A program made the position numbers and the translations under genes. A DNA stretch of 64,000 bases from an uncultured Acidimicrobiaceae bacterium (GTDB lineage Bacteria > Actinomycetota > Acidimicrobiia > Spongiisociales > UBA5794), in NCBI GenBank assembly GCA_947258375.1, contig CAMYIJ010000011.1:1-64000 (forward strand), read 5' to 3'. Under the pieces are notes generated by a model, which saw nothing but the letters and a program-made list of their open reading frames with translations, was not told the DNA's origin and did no database searches. This document shows, piece after piece, positions 36,653 to 45,337 of the stretch (position 1 is the stretch's first letter; each line of letters starts with the position of its first letter).

Positions 36653-38848
36653 ATGGAGAAGATCGCTCGCCTCATAGTCGGACACGCCAAGCAGATCCTC
36701 GCCGCAACGGCCGTCCTCACCCTGCTCGCGGCGCTGATGCTGTTCCGCATGGATTTCAACGCCGACGTCGCCTCGTTCGTTCTCGAAGGAAACGAAACGG
36801 GCGAGGAGTTCCAGGCGGTGCAGGAGAAGTACGCAACGGCCGACCCCATCAACGTTGTGGCCTCGTTGCCCGACGGCGAGACGTTTGCCACCGTTGACAA
36901 CCTGCTCCGCCTCTTGCGCTTGCAGGAGACCCTCGGGGCGATCGACGGTGTTGAACGGGTCGTTTCCGTGATCCCGGACGTCAACCCGATTACGGGACAG
37001 CCGATCGGGCCGGCCGCCATCACGGCGGTTGGCGAGATCGGGATCGATGCAATGCGAGCCCAGAGCCCGGTCGCCGAGCTGCTCCTCTCCGCGGAGGGAG
37101 CCGACACCATGCTGATGGTCGTCCCCGGCGGTGACGGCCTGGCGGTGGCGCAGGACGTGGCCGACCTGGAGCCGCCGGACGGAATCGAGGTGACGTTGTC
37201 GGGCAACCCGGTCGTCTTCTCATCGGTGATCGACATTCTCTCGCTGTTCCTGCTGCTGATCCCGCCCGCAGTCTTCATTCTTCTGGTGGCTGTGTTCTAC
37301 GCCACGATCGGCGACCGCCGCCTGTCGGTGCTCGCCATGTTTCCGGCCATCGTCGGATCGGTCTGGACGTTCGGTCTGATCTTCGCTCTTGGCCGTGAGG
37401 TGGACATCGTCACCGTCATCGTGCCGATCTTTGTGATCGTGATGGGCTCGGCCGACGGCCTGCACTTCGTCACGCACTTCCAGGAGGAGGCGGAGACCTC
37501 GCGCGACACGGTGCAACGGGTCCACTCGGCGCTGTCACATGTGGGGATCCCGATGATCCTCACTACGATCAGCACGGCTGCCGGTTTCTTCTCGCTGCTC
37601 TTCACGAACGTGCAGCCGATCCAGCAGCTCGGCTTGTTCAACGCCATCGGAATCGTGTTCGCCGGGATCATCTCGTTCTTCTCGCTCCCGGCCCTGCTGA
37701 GCCGGTTGACGATCGAGCCGCACCATCACGGAGCGCTGATCGGACCCCGCGTGACTGCCGGGTTGAAGCGTCTGGTAGCGACCCGCGTCCCTGCAGTCGT
37801 CCTCGTCGTCGGCTTACTGGGGTTCGCCGCTATCTCCATACCCCGGCTCGAAGTGAACCCGGATCAGCTCTTCTTCTTCAAGGACGACGACCCGGTGCGC
37901 CTCGCATTCGAGAAGACCGAGGAGCTGTTCGGTGGGGCGACCCCACTCATCGGCGAGTTCGCCTACGACCCGGCAACGGGACCGGACGGCCTGGCTGCCG
38001 TCGGCGCCATCTCCGCCGAACTGGAGGCCCTCCCGGGAGTTCGCAGTGTCCTGTCGCTGGCCGACTTCACTGCCGGGATGCCCCCGGGACAGGTCGAGAT
38101 GCTGCTGCAGGGCACCCAGGACTTGCCGCTCGGCAAGATGCTGAGCGACGACGGGCTCCGTTTCATGCTGCTGCCGACGGATTTCACCACGGAGGATCTC
38201 CAGGGCTGGCTCGATTTCGTTGAGACCCGCGACGAGGTCACCGTGCTGACGGGAATGCCGGTGGTGTGGGACGAGATCGCCCGGCTCGTACTCCAGGCTC
38301 AGGTCGTCTCGCTGATCATCGCATTCATCCTGGTCGCCGCCATGCTGGCGCTCGCCTATCGCAAGCTGCGGGAAACGCTGGTGGCGTTGGCGCCGGTGGC
38401 CCTCACGGTGCTGACGTTGCTCGGGTTCATCGCCGTGTCCGGCATTCAGCTCAACCTGCTGACCGCCGTCGTTTCCGGCATCGTGATCGGCGTCGGCATC
38501 GACTATTCGATCCACTTCGTCGCCGCCATCAACAACGCCCGCCAGGACGGGCCCGGCTACGTTCTGCGGGCGATCGATCGCGCCGGTCGCCCCATCGTGG
38601 CCAACGGTCTCGGTATCGCGGTCGCCCTCACCGCCTTGTGGCTATCCCCGCTCAAGATCCACTCCCAGGTGTCAATGATCATGTGGGTGGCGATGATCAC
38701 GGCCGCCCTCACGGCGATCGTCGTGATCTCGGCGCTGCTGCCGCGCGACGACGACGGCGGCGTGCCCGTGCCGCCCCGCGAGGGTCCCTCCATAGGCGTC
38801 GTGGACAACGCACACGAGCTCGGACAGCAGCCCTCCACGCCTTTCTAA
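36653..38848 (+). CDS. MMPL/RND-superfamily transporter
   Basis: 731 residues with about 12 membrane helices in two halves. Each half has a large extracytoplasmic loop and a helix-4-like signature ('VIVPIFVIVMGSADGLHFV' and 'VSGIVIGVGIDYSIHFVAAI'). These are proton-driven transporters of lipids, hopanoids or peptides. The acidic residues in the central helices that carry protons are present in both halves. The substrate is unknown. Divergent from nifJ. Confidence 0.9.
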   Translation: MEKIARLIVGHAKQILAATAVLTLLAALMLFRMDFNADVASFVLEGNETGEEFQAVQEKYATADPINVVASLPDGETFATVDNLLRLLRLQETLGAIDGVERVVSVIPDVNPITGQPIGPAAITAVGEIGIDAMRAQSPVAELLLSAEGADTMLMVVPGGDGLAVAQDVADLEPPDGIEVTLSGNPVVFSSVIDILSLFLLLIPPAVFILLVAVFYATIGDRRLSVLAMFPAIVGSVWTFGLIFALGREVDIVTVIVPIFVIVMGSADGLHFVTHFQEEAETSRDTVQRVHSALSHVGIPMILTTISTAAGFFSLLFTNVQPIQQLGLFNAIGIVFAGIISFFSLPALLSRLTIEPHHHGALIGPRVTAGLKRLVATRVPAVVLVVGLLGFAAISIPRLEVNPDQLFFFKDDDPVRLAFEKTEELFGGATPLIGEFAYDPATGPDGLAAVGAISAELEALPGVRSVLSLADFTAGMPPGQVEMLLQGTQDLPLGKMLSDDGLRFMLLPTDFTTEDLQGWLDFVETRDEVTVLTGMPVVWDEIARLVLQAQVVSLIIAFILVAAMLALAYRKLRETLVALAPVALTVLTLLGFIAVSGIQLNLLTAVVSGIVIGVGIDYSIHFVAAINNARQDGPGYVLRAIDRAGRPIVANGLGIAVALTALWLSPLKIHSQVSMIMWVAMITAALTAIVVISALLPRDDDGGVPVPPREGPSIGVVDNAHELGQQPSTPF

Positions 38849-38870
38849 GCTGGCCAGGCGGGGTGGAAGG

Positions 38871-38887
38871 GGAGACAGAATGTCTCC
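38871..38887. terminator. Short hairpin downstream of the MMPL gene
   Basis: GGAGACA-GAA-TGTCTCC, 23 bp after the MMPL stop codon, followed by a pyrimidine-rich stretch rather than a T-run. A weak terminator candidate. Confidence 0.35.
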
Positions 38888-38988
38888 TCTCCGTTCTCAC
38901 TGCGCAGCAGAGAGAAATCTGGGGACGGTGGATCCGACCGTGGAACGAAGACGAGAGCGGAAGGGGCACCCAAGGCGGCACAACTGAG

Positions 38989-39519
38989 CTAGGCGACCGG
39001 CTCTACGGACTCCAGCACCTTCTTCATCGGTTGATATGGAAGGCCGGGTACTCCGAAGCTGCGCGTCATCCGCACGTTGGTGGTCTTCTTGTAGCCAAGG
39101 CTCAGATAGAGCGGGACGGCATAAAGGGTGGCCGCCACGCTGAAGACGGTCACGTCCCGGGCGGCGTACTCCTGCTCGAAGCGCTCGACCAGAGCGCGCC
39201 CGATGCCCTGCCGGTGGTGCTGCTCAGCGACGAACAGGCTCGATAGCACTGTGCGGCCGCGGCGATCCGTTCTGCCGCCGCGCAACACCCCAACGATCTC
39301 GCCATCGCATTCGGCCACCCAGACCGAGGGGGCCGCTATGGCGCGGGCCAGCGCGTCCTGATCCTCCCGGCGGGTCGAGTCGGCCAGCGCAAGGGGCCCG
39401 AGCATCGCCCGACGTCGATCGTGGCCCACATCGGCCAGATTGAACTTCATGTACGAATCAGCGATCAGAAGGGCAACTTGCCCGGCTTCGCTTTTACGGT
39501 ATTTGCGAATCGTGACCAT
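38989..39519 (-). CDS. GNAT-family N-acetyltransferase
   Basis: 176 residues. 'SVWVAECDGEIVGVLRGG' and the acetyl-CoA loop 'LFVAEQHHRQGIGRALVERF' (Q/RxxGxG/A) define GNAT, and 'YLSLGYKKTT' is the terminal strand. Substrate unknown. ATG 39519 has GGAG about 8 nt upstream; the GTG at 39552 would overlap the DUF1697 gene. Lies just downstream of that gene. Confidence 0.85.
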   Translation of the reverse strand: MVTIRKYRKSEAGQVALLIADSYMKFNLADVGHDRRRAMLGPLALADSTRREDQDALARAIAAPSVWVAECDGEIVGVLRGGRTDRRGRTVLSSLFVAEQHHRQGIGRALVERFEQEYAARDVTVFSVAATLYAVPLYLSLGYKKTTNVRMTRSFGVPGLPYQPMKKVLESVEPVA

Positions 39520-39548
39520 CGGCTGACTCCGGGACCCCAGCAGTTGCC

Positions 39549-40100
39549 TCACGATCGGTCGAGAATCTCAGACACGGCCAGGACCGTCTTCCAGTTGCGG
39601 GTTGTGCCCGTATCGGCATTGGGGATCCGGGCCAACGCCGCCGCCAACTTGCTCCGACCCATCCCGTTGGGCAACGAGAGGTAGACCTCAGAATCGGTGA
39701 CCGCGAGCGCTTCGGGCTCGTAGCGCGCAGCTTCGAAGCTGCGAACCGAATCGGTGGCGGGCCCATCGAGGAAAACGACGTGGAGCTTTGCTCCGTCCGC
39801 CGCATCCGCGGGGAAAGGGTTAGCCGCAACAACCCGAGTCCACTCCCCCGCCGTCCTGATGATGACTGCGACCTCGAGATCGAAGGAGGTACGGATCTCG
39901 GCGGTCAGCGCGGCCGCGACCTCAGCCGTGTCGAGGGGTGCGTTGCGAAGGACCAGGTTGCCGCTCTGCAAGTAGGTGGACGCATCGGCGAAGCCCAGCG
40001 TGGCGGCAATCGAGCGCAGGTCCGCCATCGGGAGCCGATTCCTGCCGCCGACGTTGATACCCCGCAGCAATGCGACCACAGATTGGGTCGAAGGGATCAT
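39549..40100 (-). CDS. DUF1697-family protein
   Basis: 183 residues. 'VVALLRGINVGGRNRLPMADLR' and 'ASTYLQSGNLVL' are the DUF1697 signatures, and the C-terminus has 'LPNGMGRSKLAAALAR'. The family's function is not established; a ferredoxin-like fold is known. Divergent from the next gene, with 47 bp between the starts. Confidence 0.88.
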   Translation of the reverse strand: MIPSTQSVVALLRGINVGGRNRLPMADLRSIAATLGFADASTYLQSGNLVLRNAPLDTAEVAAALTAEIRTSFDLEVAVIIRTAGEWTRVVAANPFPADAADGAKLHVVFLDGPATDSVRSFEAARYEPEALAVTDSEVYLSLPNGMGRSKLAAALARIPNADTGTTRNWKTVLAVSEILDRS

Positions 40101-40135
40101 GGATGTTCATTGTGCCAGCGCTCCCGCCGCGCCGC

Positions 40136-40141
40136 GATAAT
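40136..40141 (+). promoter_or_regulatory. -10 box GATAAT before the GTG at 40148
   Basis: GATAAT ends 6 nt before GTG 40148, supporting this start. Confidence 0.45.
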
Positions 40142-40147
40142 CGGCTG

Positions 40148-40738
40148 GTGACCACTGAGCGCCCGCCGCTGATGCTGCGGCCCATCCACAGCTGGTTCTT
40201 CTTCTGGGAGGACATCATTCCGTCGCTGTACCGCGTTGTGGCGGTTGGCGTAGCCGCCGCGATCACTGCCGCAGGCCTCGTTTTCGCCGCCAGGGTCGGA
40301 TGGTTCATCGCAGTACCGGTGGCGACGGCGCTCTGGATCGGGCTCGCTGTGATCCAGGAGCACGATGAGCGTGTCACTCTCGATGTCGATTCCGCGTTTC
40401 TGGCGCTGTTGAGGGAGCAGGCCGATCCCGTCCTGGCCGCGGCAGGATTCGTCTATCGCGATGCCTCCGGGCCGCAGCGAGCCCGCATGGCGCGATCCGA
40501 CACCTTCTTATACGAGGTACCGGGCGACGGGCATGGCAGGGAGTGCATCGATCTGTGGATAGATCGCGACCGATCCCCCGGCGGGCGCATGGATGTGAGA
40601 GTGGACTCTCGACCGCTGCCGCGCCTTCTTGACCCCCACAACGAGCCGCAGCTGGCAGAGCGAGTGGGACGTACCGAGGATGCCGCCGGCGACGTCGCCG
40701 CCATCGTCACCGCCCTGAAACTGGTCCTGCGTGATTGA
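40148..40738 (+). CDS. Hypothetical membrane protein
   Basis: 196 residues. Two hydrophobic segments ('VVAVGVAAAITAAGLVFAA' and 'GWFIAVPVATALWIGLAVI') are followed by a soluble domain with 'FLALLREQADPVLAAAGFVY' and several acidic and Arg residues. No family recognised. GTG 40148 is preferred from the -10 box; ATG 40172 is possible. Followed by the family D repeat cluster. Confidence 0.65.
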   Translation: MTTERPPLMLRPIHSWFFFWEDIIPSLYRVVAVGVAAAITAAGLVFAARVGWFIAVPVATALWIGLAVIQEHDERVTLDVDSAFLALLREQADPVLAAAGFVYRDASGPQRARMARSDTFLYEVPGDGHGRECIDLWIDRDRSPGGRMDVRVDSRPLPRLLDPHNEPQLAERVGRTEDAAGDVAAIVTALKLVLRD

Positions 40739-40784
40739 CAGGCTGCCCCCAAGGAGCGCCGCGTGGTCTCCACGCACCCCGCCA

Positions 40785-40916
40785 GGAGTTGCGTAGCAAC
40801 TCCAAAGGAACGCCACAGGCGTTCCCGCGTAGCAACTCCAAAGGAACGCCACAGGGTTCCCACACCTTCCCGAGGAGTTGCGCAGCAACTCCCAAGGAAC
40901 GCCGCAGGCGTTCCCG
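40785..40916. repeat. Palindrome family D array (three copies)
   Basis: A unit of about 42 bp made of two palindromes, AGTTGCGTAGCAACT-like and GGAACGCC-ACAG-GCGTTCC-like. Copies at about 40785-40826, 40827-40861 (lacking its first bases and part of the second stem) and 40872-40916. It fills the gap between two convergent genes. Same modules as at 29.8 kb. Confidence 0.85.
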
Positions 40917-41273
40917 CTAGGCCAGGAGCTCGGCGATGCGGGACTTGGGGCGGCCGATGATCGCCTTCTTGCCCTTGACGACTACGGGGCGCTGCATCAG
41001 GGCCTTGTGTCGCAGGATGACGTCGACGACGGCTTCCGGGTTGCCAACGTAGTCATCAGGGTCGAGCTCGAGCTTCTTGAACCTGGAGTCCTTGCGAACG
41101 AGGTCCTCAACCGGGTCCTCCAGCATCGAGACGATGCGCTCCAGTGTCTTGCGATCCGGCGGTTCCTTCATGTAGAGAACCGTGTCGTGCTCGACTCCCA
41201 AATCCTCGGCGACCGCCAAGGCATTCTTCGAGGAGCCTCAGTAGGGATTGTGATAGATCGTGACCTTGGGCAT
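40917..41273 (-). CDS. ArsC/Spx-family thiol reductase, probable selenoprotein (in-frame TGA = Sec12)
   Basis: 118 residues if TGA at 41238-41240 is read through. The first 11 residues are MPKVTIYHNPY, then TGA, then GSSKNALAVAEDLG. ArsC-family active sites read H-N-P-x-C-x-x-S, so the TGA falls exactly on the catalytic Cys (U-G-S-S). ATG 41273 has a strong AAGGAG 7 nt upstream, whereas the fragment after the TGA starts at TTG 41219 with none. A hairpin with a GGUC loop follows the TGA (see the SECIS entry). The rest is intact and ArsC-like, including 'LVRKDSRFKKL', 'MQRPVVVKGKKAIIGRP'. The alternative is a nonsense mutation or sequencing error; the SECIS-like hairpin and the undecayed downstream frame argue against it. 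Arsenate, or another oxidised substrate, could be reduced. Confidence 0.78.
41204..41221 (-). promoter_or_regulatory. Bacterial SECIS-like hairpin
   Basis: In the mRNA CCUUGGC pairs with GCCGAGG (7 bp, one G-U) around the loop GGUC (41214-41211). The loop begins 23 nt after the TGA, inside the range for bacterial SECIS elements, and GGUC matches the apical loop of E. coli fdhF as I recall it. The remaining outer sequence UCCUC/GAGGA can pair only as an alternative to the last base pairs. Confidence 0.72.
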
Positions 41274-41320
41274 CGTCACTCCTTGCGGGACGGGTCGGGG
41301 ACGACGACGATACCGCCGCA

Positions 41321-42844
41321 ATGACTCAGCCGCGACGCCGCGGACGCCGGAAGCGTCCCCCACCCGCTCATCTTGGGGCGATCTTGCAGCCGACGATGGA
41401 CCTGCCGCAGTACACAATCGCCACCGAAGAACAGGCCGACAAGATCCACGAGGTGTCACTGCGAATCCTGTCCGAGGCGGGAATGGCTTTCTACGACGAC
41501 CAGGCGCTCGCCACACTGCGGGCCGCCGGTGCCCGCGTCGATGACGAGCGGGTAGTTCGCTTCGATCCCGAGATGGTCGAGACCGCGCTGGCGCTGGCAC
41601 CACCCCAATTCACCCATGCCGGGCGTGACCCGGCCCGGACCGTCATCTACGGCGGCAACAACATGGTGCTGGCGCCGGTCGCCGGACCTCCCTACATCAT
41701 GGATGCCGAGAGGGGACGCCGGGAAGGTCGGTACGCCGACCTGGTGAACCTCATCAAGATGGCCAACGCCACTCCCTATCTCCACAACCAGGGCACGGAG
41801 ATCGTCACGCCGTCGGATGTCCCGTTCCATGAGCGGGCGCTCGACATCAACTACGCCCACCTGCGATGGGGCACCAAGCCGATGATGGGCCATTACCCGA
41901 TCGGCTTGAGCGCCGAGGACAGCGTGGCGATGGCGCGAATCGTGTACGGCGCCGATCGAGTGGCTGCCGAGCATTTCCTCATGGCGGTGATCAACATCTC
42001 GAGCCCGCGCCGAATCGACGATCGCATGCTGGGCGCCCTCCGTGCCTATGCCACCCAGAACCAGGCACTGGTGCTCACGCCTTTCATACTGGCCGGAGCC
42101 ATGGGACCGGCCGCCGTACTGGGGACCGTGGCCCAGGCCAACGCAGAGGTGCTGGGAACTCTGGTTTACGCCCAGCTGATCAACCCGGGCACACCCTGCA
42201 TATATGGACCGTTCCTGGCGACGCTCGACCTGCAGAGCGGATCGCCCGTATTCGGCAGCGCCGAAAGCATGCTGTCCCAAACTTTGTGCGCCCAGATGGC
42301 GCGGCGCTACGACCTGCCATTCCGGGCTGCGGGGTCCTATGTGTCCTCGAAGATCACGGACATGCAGGCCGGATACGAATCCGTGATCGCGATGCTCCCG
42401 TCGATCCTGACGAAACCCAACTTCATCCTGCACGCTGCCGGCTGGCTCGAGAACGGCTTGACCACCGGCTACGAGAAGTTCGCCATGGACGTCGAACTGT
42501 GTGGCGTACTGCTCACTGTCGCCAAAGGTGTCTCTTGGGACGACGATGAGTGGGCCCTCGACGCGATCCTCGACGAGGTCCCGCCCGGTGGCCACCACCT
42601 CGAAACCGGGCACACAATGAGACGGTTCCGAACCGCATTTCATCGCACTCCCCTCTTCGACCACGACTCGTTCGCGCAATGGGAGGCCGCCGGGGCACGA
42701 GGCGCAACAACGCGCGCCACGGCGGCGTGGAAGGAGCTGTTGGAGCGCTACGAGGATCCCGGTCTCGATGACGCCATCGACGCCGAACTCCAGGACTTCA
42801 TGGCGCGCCGCCGCACGGAGATCGACCCCGCCGAATTCCAGTAG
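41321..42844 (+). CDS. MttB-family (trimethylamine methyltransferase-like) protein, non-pyrrolysine
   Basis: 507 residues. 'GMAFYDDQALATLRAAGARVD' and the barrel segments around 'ILAGAMGPAAVLGTVAQANA' and 'GSPVFGSAESML' match the MttB superfamily of corrinoid-protein methyltransferases. True MttB reads an in-frame TAG as pyrrolysine; this frame has none, so it belongs to the larger non-Pyl group that demethylates quaternary amines such as glycine betaine, proline betaine or carnitine. No corrinoid protein gene is seen nearby. It diverges from the selenoprotein-like gene with 47 bp between them. Confidence 0.87.
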   Translation: MTQPRRRGRRKRPPPAHLGAILQPTMDLPQYTIATEEQADKIHEVSLRILSEAGMAFYDDQALATLRAAGARVDDERVVRFDPEMVETALALAPPQFTHAGRDPARTVIYGGNNMVLAPVAGPPYIMDAERGRREGRYADLVNLIKMANATPYLHNQGTEIVTPSDVPFHERALDINYAHLRWGTKPMMGHYPIGLSAEDSVAMARIVYGADRVAAEHFLMAVINISSPRRIDDRMLGALRAYATQNQALVLTPFILAGAMGPAAVLGTVAQANAEVLGTLVYAQLINPGTPCIYGPFLATLDLQSGSPVFGSAESMLSQTLCAQMARRYDLPFRAAGSYVSSKITDMQAGYESVIAMLPSILTKPNFILHAAGWLENGLTTGYEKFAMDVELCGVLLTVAKGVSWDDDEWALDAILDEVPPGGHHLETGHTMRRFRTAFHRTPLFDHDSFAQWEAAGARGATTRATAAWKELLERYEDPGLDDAIDAELQDFMARRRTEIDPAEFQ

Positions 42845-42848
42845 GCCG

Positions 42849-44021
42849 CTACTCGAGCACCTCGAGCTCGCTAGCCGACCCCATACCCAGCATCAGGTCG
42901 TAGGCGATCTGGGCCGCGGCGATGATCAGCAGCACTATCAAAAAGACGTTGGCGGCCCAGCCGGCTGAGATCGCGGTGATCAGCAGCACCAGCACCCCGC
43001 TGCCGATTCTGGCGTAGGCCTGCTTCTTGTCCAGGTGATCGCTTCCCCGATCTGTGGCGAACGCCAAGAGAGCCATGGCGAAGAGGGCAGCCGCGACGCC
43101 GGCACCCATCATCCAGCGGCCACCGCTTTCGGTCTCCTGGGCAACGATGAACTCGAGGCCGATCCCCATGGCGGTGATGGCGATGACCAGGGGCAGGTGG
43201 CTGTAGATCCAGACGGTGGGCTGCCACGCCTTGATCTGGCCTTCGCGACGCCGAACGACTCGACCCTCCTGGTTGTCGAAGTAGAGCCACCACATCGCGC
43301 TGGCGACGATGACTCCGAGGATCCCGCCTACCGTCAGTCCGAACTCCCAATGCCCGTGGGACAGCGCGGCAACGACGGCAACGAACGATTCGCCGAGCAC
43401 CAGGATCGTGAAGAGGCCAAACCTCTCCGGTAGATGGGACACGCTCAGCGGGATCTTCTTCTGATGTTCCCGCACCCGATACGGCGTGTAGAGCTGGATG
43501 GCGAGGCCGATCGCCCAGAGAACGTATTTGGTCGGCCCCGGAACCCAGATGGACACGACCCAGAAAGCGAGCCCGGCCGTGAAGCCCTGCAGGTAGCCGC
43601 CGACGAGCTCCTGGCTGGCCGCCACGTTGCGATAGGCGCGCCAATACATCGTCAAGAGGACCGTCCAGGCCAGCACATAGGCGACCGCGAACGAAGTGAG
43701 CGAGTCCTCGGCCCCGATGCTGGCCGCCATCAGGGCGATTGACACCATCTGCGCCACGGCCAGCACCCGCTGGCCCAGGTCGTCTGTGTCGTAGCGGTCG
43801 GCGTAGAAGGTGTAAGAAGCCCACGTCCACCACAACGGCACAAAGAGACCGATGAAAGTCCACACGCCGGCGGCATCGTGATGATGTGCCAGGCGATGGC
43901 CGAGCTGGCCAACCGCAACGACAAAGACGAGGTCGTAGAAGAGCTCCAGCCACGTTGCCTGGCGGTGCCCCTCCTGGGTGGCGGTGCGCAACTGGGGCGC
44001 CCGCATCGAAGGTATCTGCAT
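42849..44021 (-). CDS. ltrA: Low temperature requirement protein A (LtrA) family membrane protein
   Basis: 390 residues with about 12 membrane helices. The family signature 'RQATWLELFYDLVFVVAVGQL' is at the N-terminus, and 'RFGLFTILVLGESFVAVVAAL' in the middle. LtrA was named for cold growth in Listeria; its molecular function is unknown. ATG 44021 is used; the longer frame to 44099 reaches back into the neighbour's promoter. Confidence 0.9.
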   Translation of the reverse strand: MQIPSMRAPQLRTATQEGHRQATWLELFYDLVFVVAVGQLGHRLAHHHDAAGVWTFIGLFVPLWWTWASYTFYADRYDTDDLGQRVLAVAQMVSIALMAASIGAEDSLTSFAVAYVLAWTVLLTMYWRAYRNVAASQELVGGYLQGFTAGLAFWVVSIWVPGPTKYVLWAIGLAIQLYTPYRVREHQKKIPLSVSHLPERFGLFTILVLGESFVAVVAALSHGHWEFGLTVGGILGVIVASAMWWLYFDNQEGRVVRRREGQIKAWQPTVWIYSHLPLVIAITAMGIGLEFIVAQETESGGRWMMGAGVAAALFAMALLAFATDRGSDHLDKKQAYARIGSGVLVLLITAISAGWAANVFLIVLLIIAAAQIAYDLMLGMGSASELEVLE

Positions 44022-44118
44022 TGGTGACCATCCCACTCGGCGTTGATCTCTCCCGTGCAGAGAGATTAATGCTCTGCACTGGGCAATTCTGAACCGCACA
44101 TATCAAAGTACAGCCACC

Positions 44119-44124
44119 TAGGAT
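44119..44124 (+). promoter_or_regulatory. -10 box TAGGAT of the MBL-fold gene
   Basis: TAGGAT ends 6 nt before ATG 44131. Confidence 0.6.
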
Positions 44125-44130
44125 CGCCCG

Positions 44131-44952
44131 ATGAACGAGGGGCTCACCTTCACCGTGCTGGGCGCCCGGGGCTCGTGGCCGGTTTCAGATCCGGACATGC
44201 TCATCCATGGGGGACGCACTACTTCCTTCATGATCCCTCTGGGTGACAACGTCACGGTGCTCATTGACGCCGGAACCGGGATTGCCAAGGTCGACGACCT
44301 GGATACGGCGGTTCCCCAGACCTACTACATGTTCCTCACCCACTATCACCTCGACCACATTCAGGGTCTGCAGTTCTTCAAACCCATCTACCGGGAGGCC
44401 AACACCTTCACAATCCACGGCGTACCGTCGTCGGGCATGGGGGTGGAAGAGGCGGTCGGTGGAATCTACCGGGCACCGTGGTTCCCGATACCGCTGTCCG
44501 AGACCTCGTCAACGAAGCACTATGTCGATCTCGATTTCACTCCGATCGACGTTGGTCCCCTGCACATCACGATGGCGAGGCTGTCCCATCCCCAGGGTGC
44601 CACCGGCTACCGGATCGAGGGCCCGCGGGCGACCCTGGTCATCGCGACAGACCACGAAGCGGGCGACGAGGAGATCGATGGCAAGCTCGTGGAATTCACC
44701 AGCGGAGCCGACTACTTGCTGCACGATGCCCAGTACACACCGGCCGAGCATCACGAGATGTATCAGGGTTGGGGCCACAGCACCTGGGAGGATGGGGTGA
44801 ACCTGGCCCGGAAAGCCGACGTGGCCCAGTTGATCCTCACGTCGCACGACCCGGCGCGCAATGACAGTGCGGTGCGCCGCCTGACCGAGCTCGCCGCAGC
44901 GAGGTTCCCGAATACGGTGGCCGCCTATGAGGGACTTCAGCTCGAGATCTGA
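44131..44952 (+). CDS. MBL-fold metallo-hydrolase
   Basis: 273 residues. The metal-binding signature is 'FLTHYHLDHIQGLQFF' (HxHxDH), with later ligands in 'LSHPQGATGYRI', 'IATDHEAGDEE', 'LLHDAQYTPAEH' and the terminal 'LTSHDPARNDS'. The start 'TFTVLGARGSWPVSDPDML' resembles PQQ-like or phosphodiesterase-type MBL proteins. The substrate is unknown; cyclic phosphodiesters are a common guess for this branch. Confidence 0.9.
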   Translation: MNEGLTFTVLGARGSWPVSDPDMLIHGGRTTSFMIPLGDNVTVLIDAGTGIAKVDDLDTAVPQTYYMFLTHYHLDHIQGLQFFKPIYREANTFTIHGVPSSGMGVEEAVGGIYRAPWFPIPLSETSSTKHYVDLDFTPIDVGPLHITMARLSHPQGATGYRIEGPRATLVIATDHEAGDEEIDGKLVEFTSGADYLLHDAQYTPAEHHEMYQGWGHSTWEDGVNLARKADVAQLILTSHDPARNDSAVRRLTELAAARFPNTVAAYEGLQLEI

Positions 44953-44971
44953 ACGCGGCCGGGATGCTGCG

Positions 44972-45298
44972 CTATCGACGCGACGTGTTGCCGGGAGCGG
45001 CGCGCCGCTGGGCTACAGCCACCACGACCATCGCGACGAACGCGAGCACGATCCCGAAGAGCACGAGACGGGGACGGATCGCGAGCACTCCGGCGAAGAT
45101 ACCCAAGCCGACCCACAGATAGCGGGGAATGTGGCGGGCTTTCGGCACGACGAGCCAGGAGACACCGAGAATCGCGCCGGCCCGCAGCGCCACCCCACCC
45201 CACCACCGTGAGTCCTCTCCGAAGAGCTCGGTGAAGAAACCGAGCGACCCGGCGATGAGTAGACCGAAGGCGACAATGCCGAGTGTGATGCGCTGCAT
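44972..45298 (-). CDS. Small membrane protein of unknown function
   Basis: 108 residues with three or four hydrophobic segments ('LGIVAFGLLIAGSLGFFTEL', 'LFGIVLAFVAMVVVAVA') and a basic tail. No family recognised. A TAGCCT box lies 6 nt before the ATG. Convergent with the MBL-fold gene. Confidence 0.75.
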   Translation of the reverse strand: MQRITLGIVAFGLLIAGSLGFFTELFGEDSRWWGGVALRAGAILGVSWLVVPKARHIPRYLWVGLGIFAGVLAIRPRLVLFGIVLAFVAMVVVAVAQRRAAPGNTSRR

Positions 45299-45304
45299 TT
45301 CTCC

Positions 45305-45310
45305 AGGCTA
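45305..45310 (-). promoter_or_regulatory. -10 box TAGCCT of the small membrane protein
   Basis: On the minus strand TAGCCT ends 6 nt before ATG 45298. Confidence 0.6.
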
Positions 45311-45337
45311 AACGCCGGAGCCTGGTCGGTGGTTGGG

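Noticed and set aside
40917..41219. ArsC-like protein starting at TTG 41219
   Set aside because: This start lacks a ribosome binding site and would omit the first strand and active-site loop; the ATG at 41273 with AAGGAG and a TGA at the Cys codon is better supported.
41321..42844. Pyrrolysine-containing MttB
   Set aside because: The frame has no in-frame TAG; it is a non-pyrrolysine family member.
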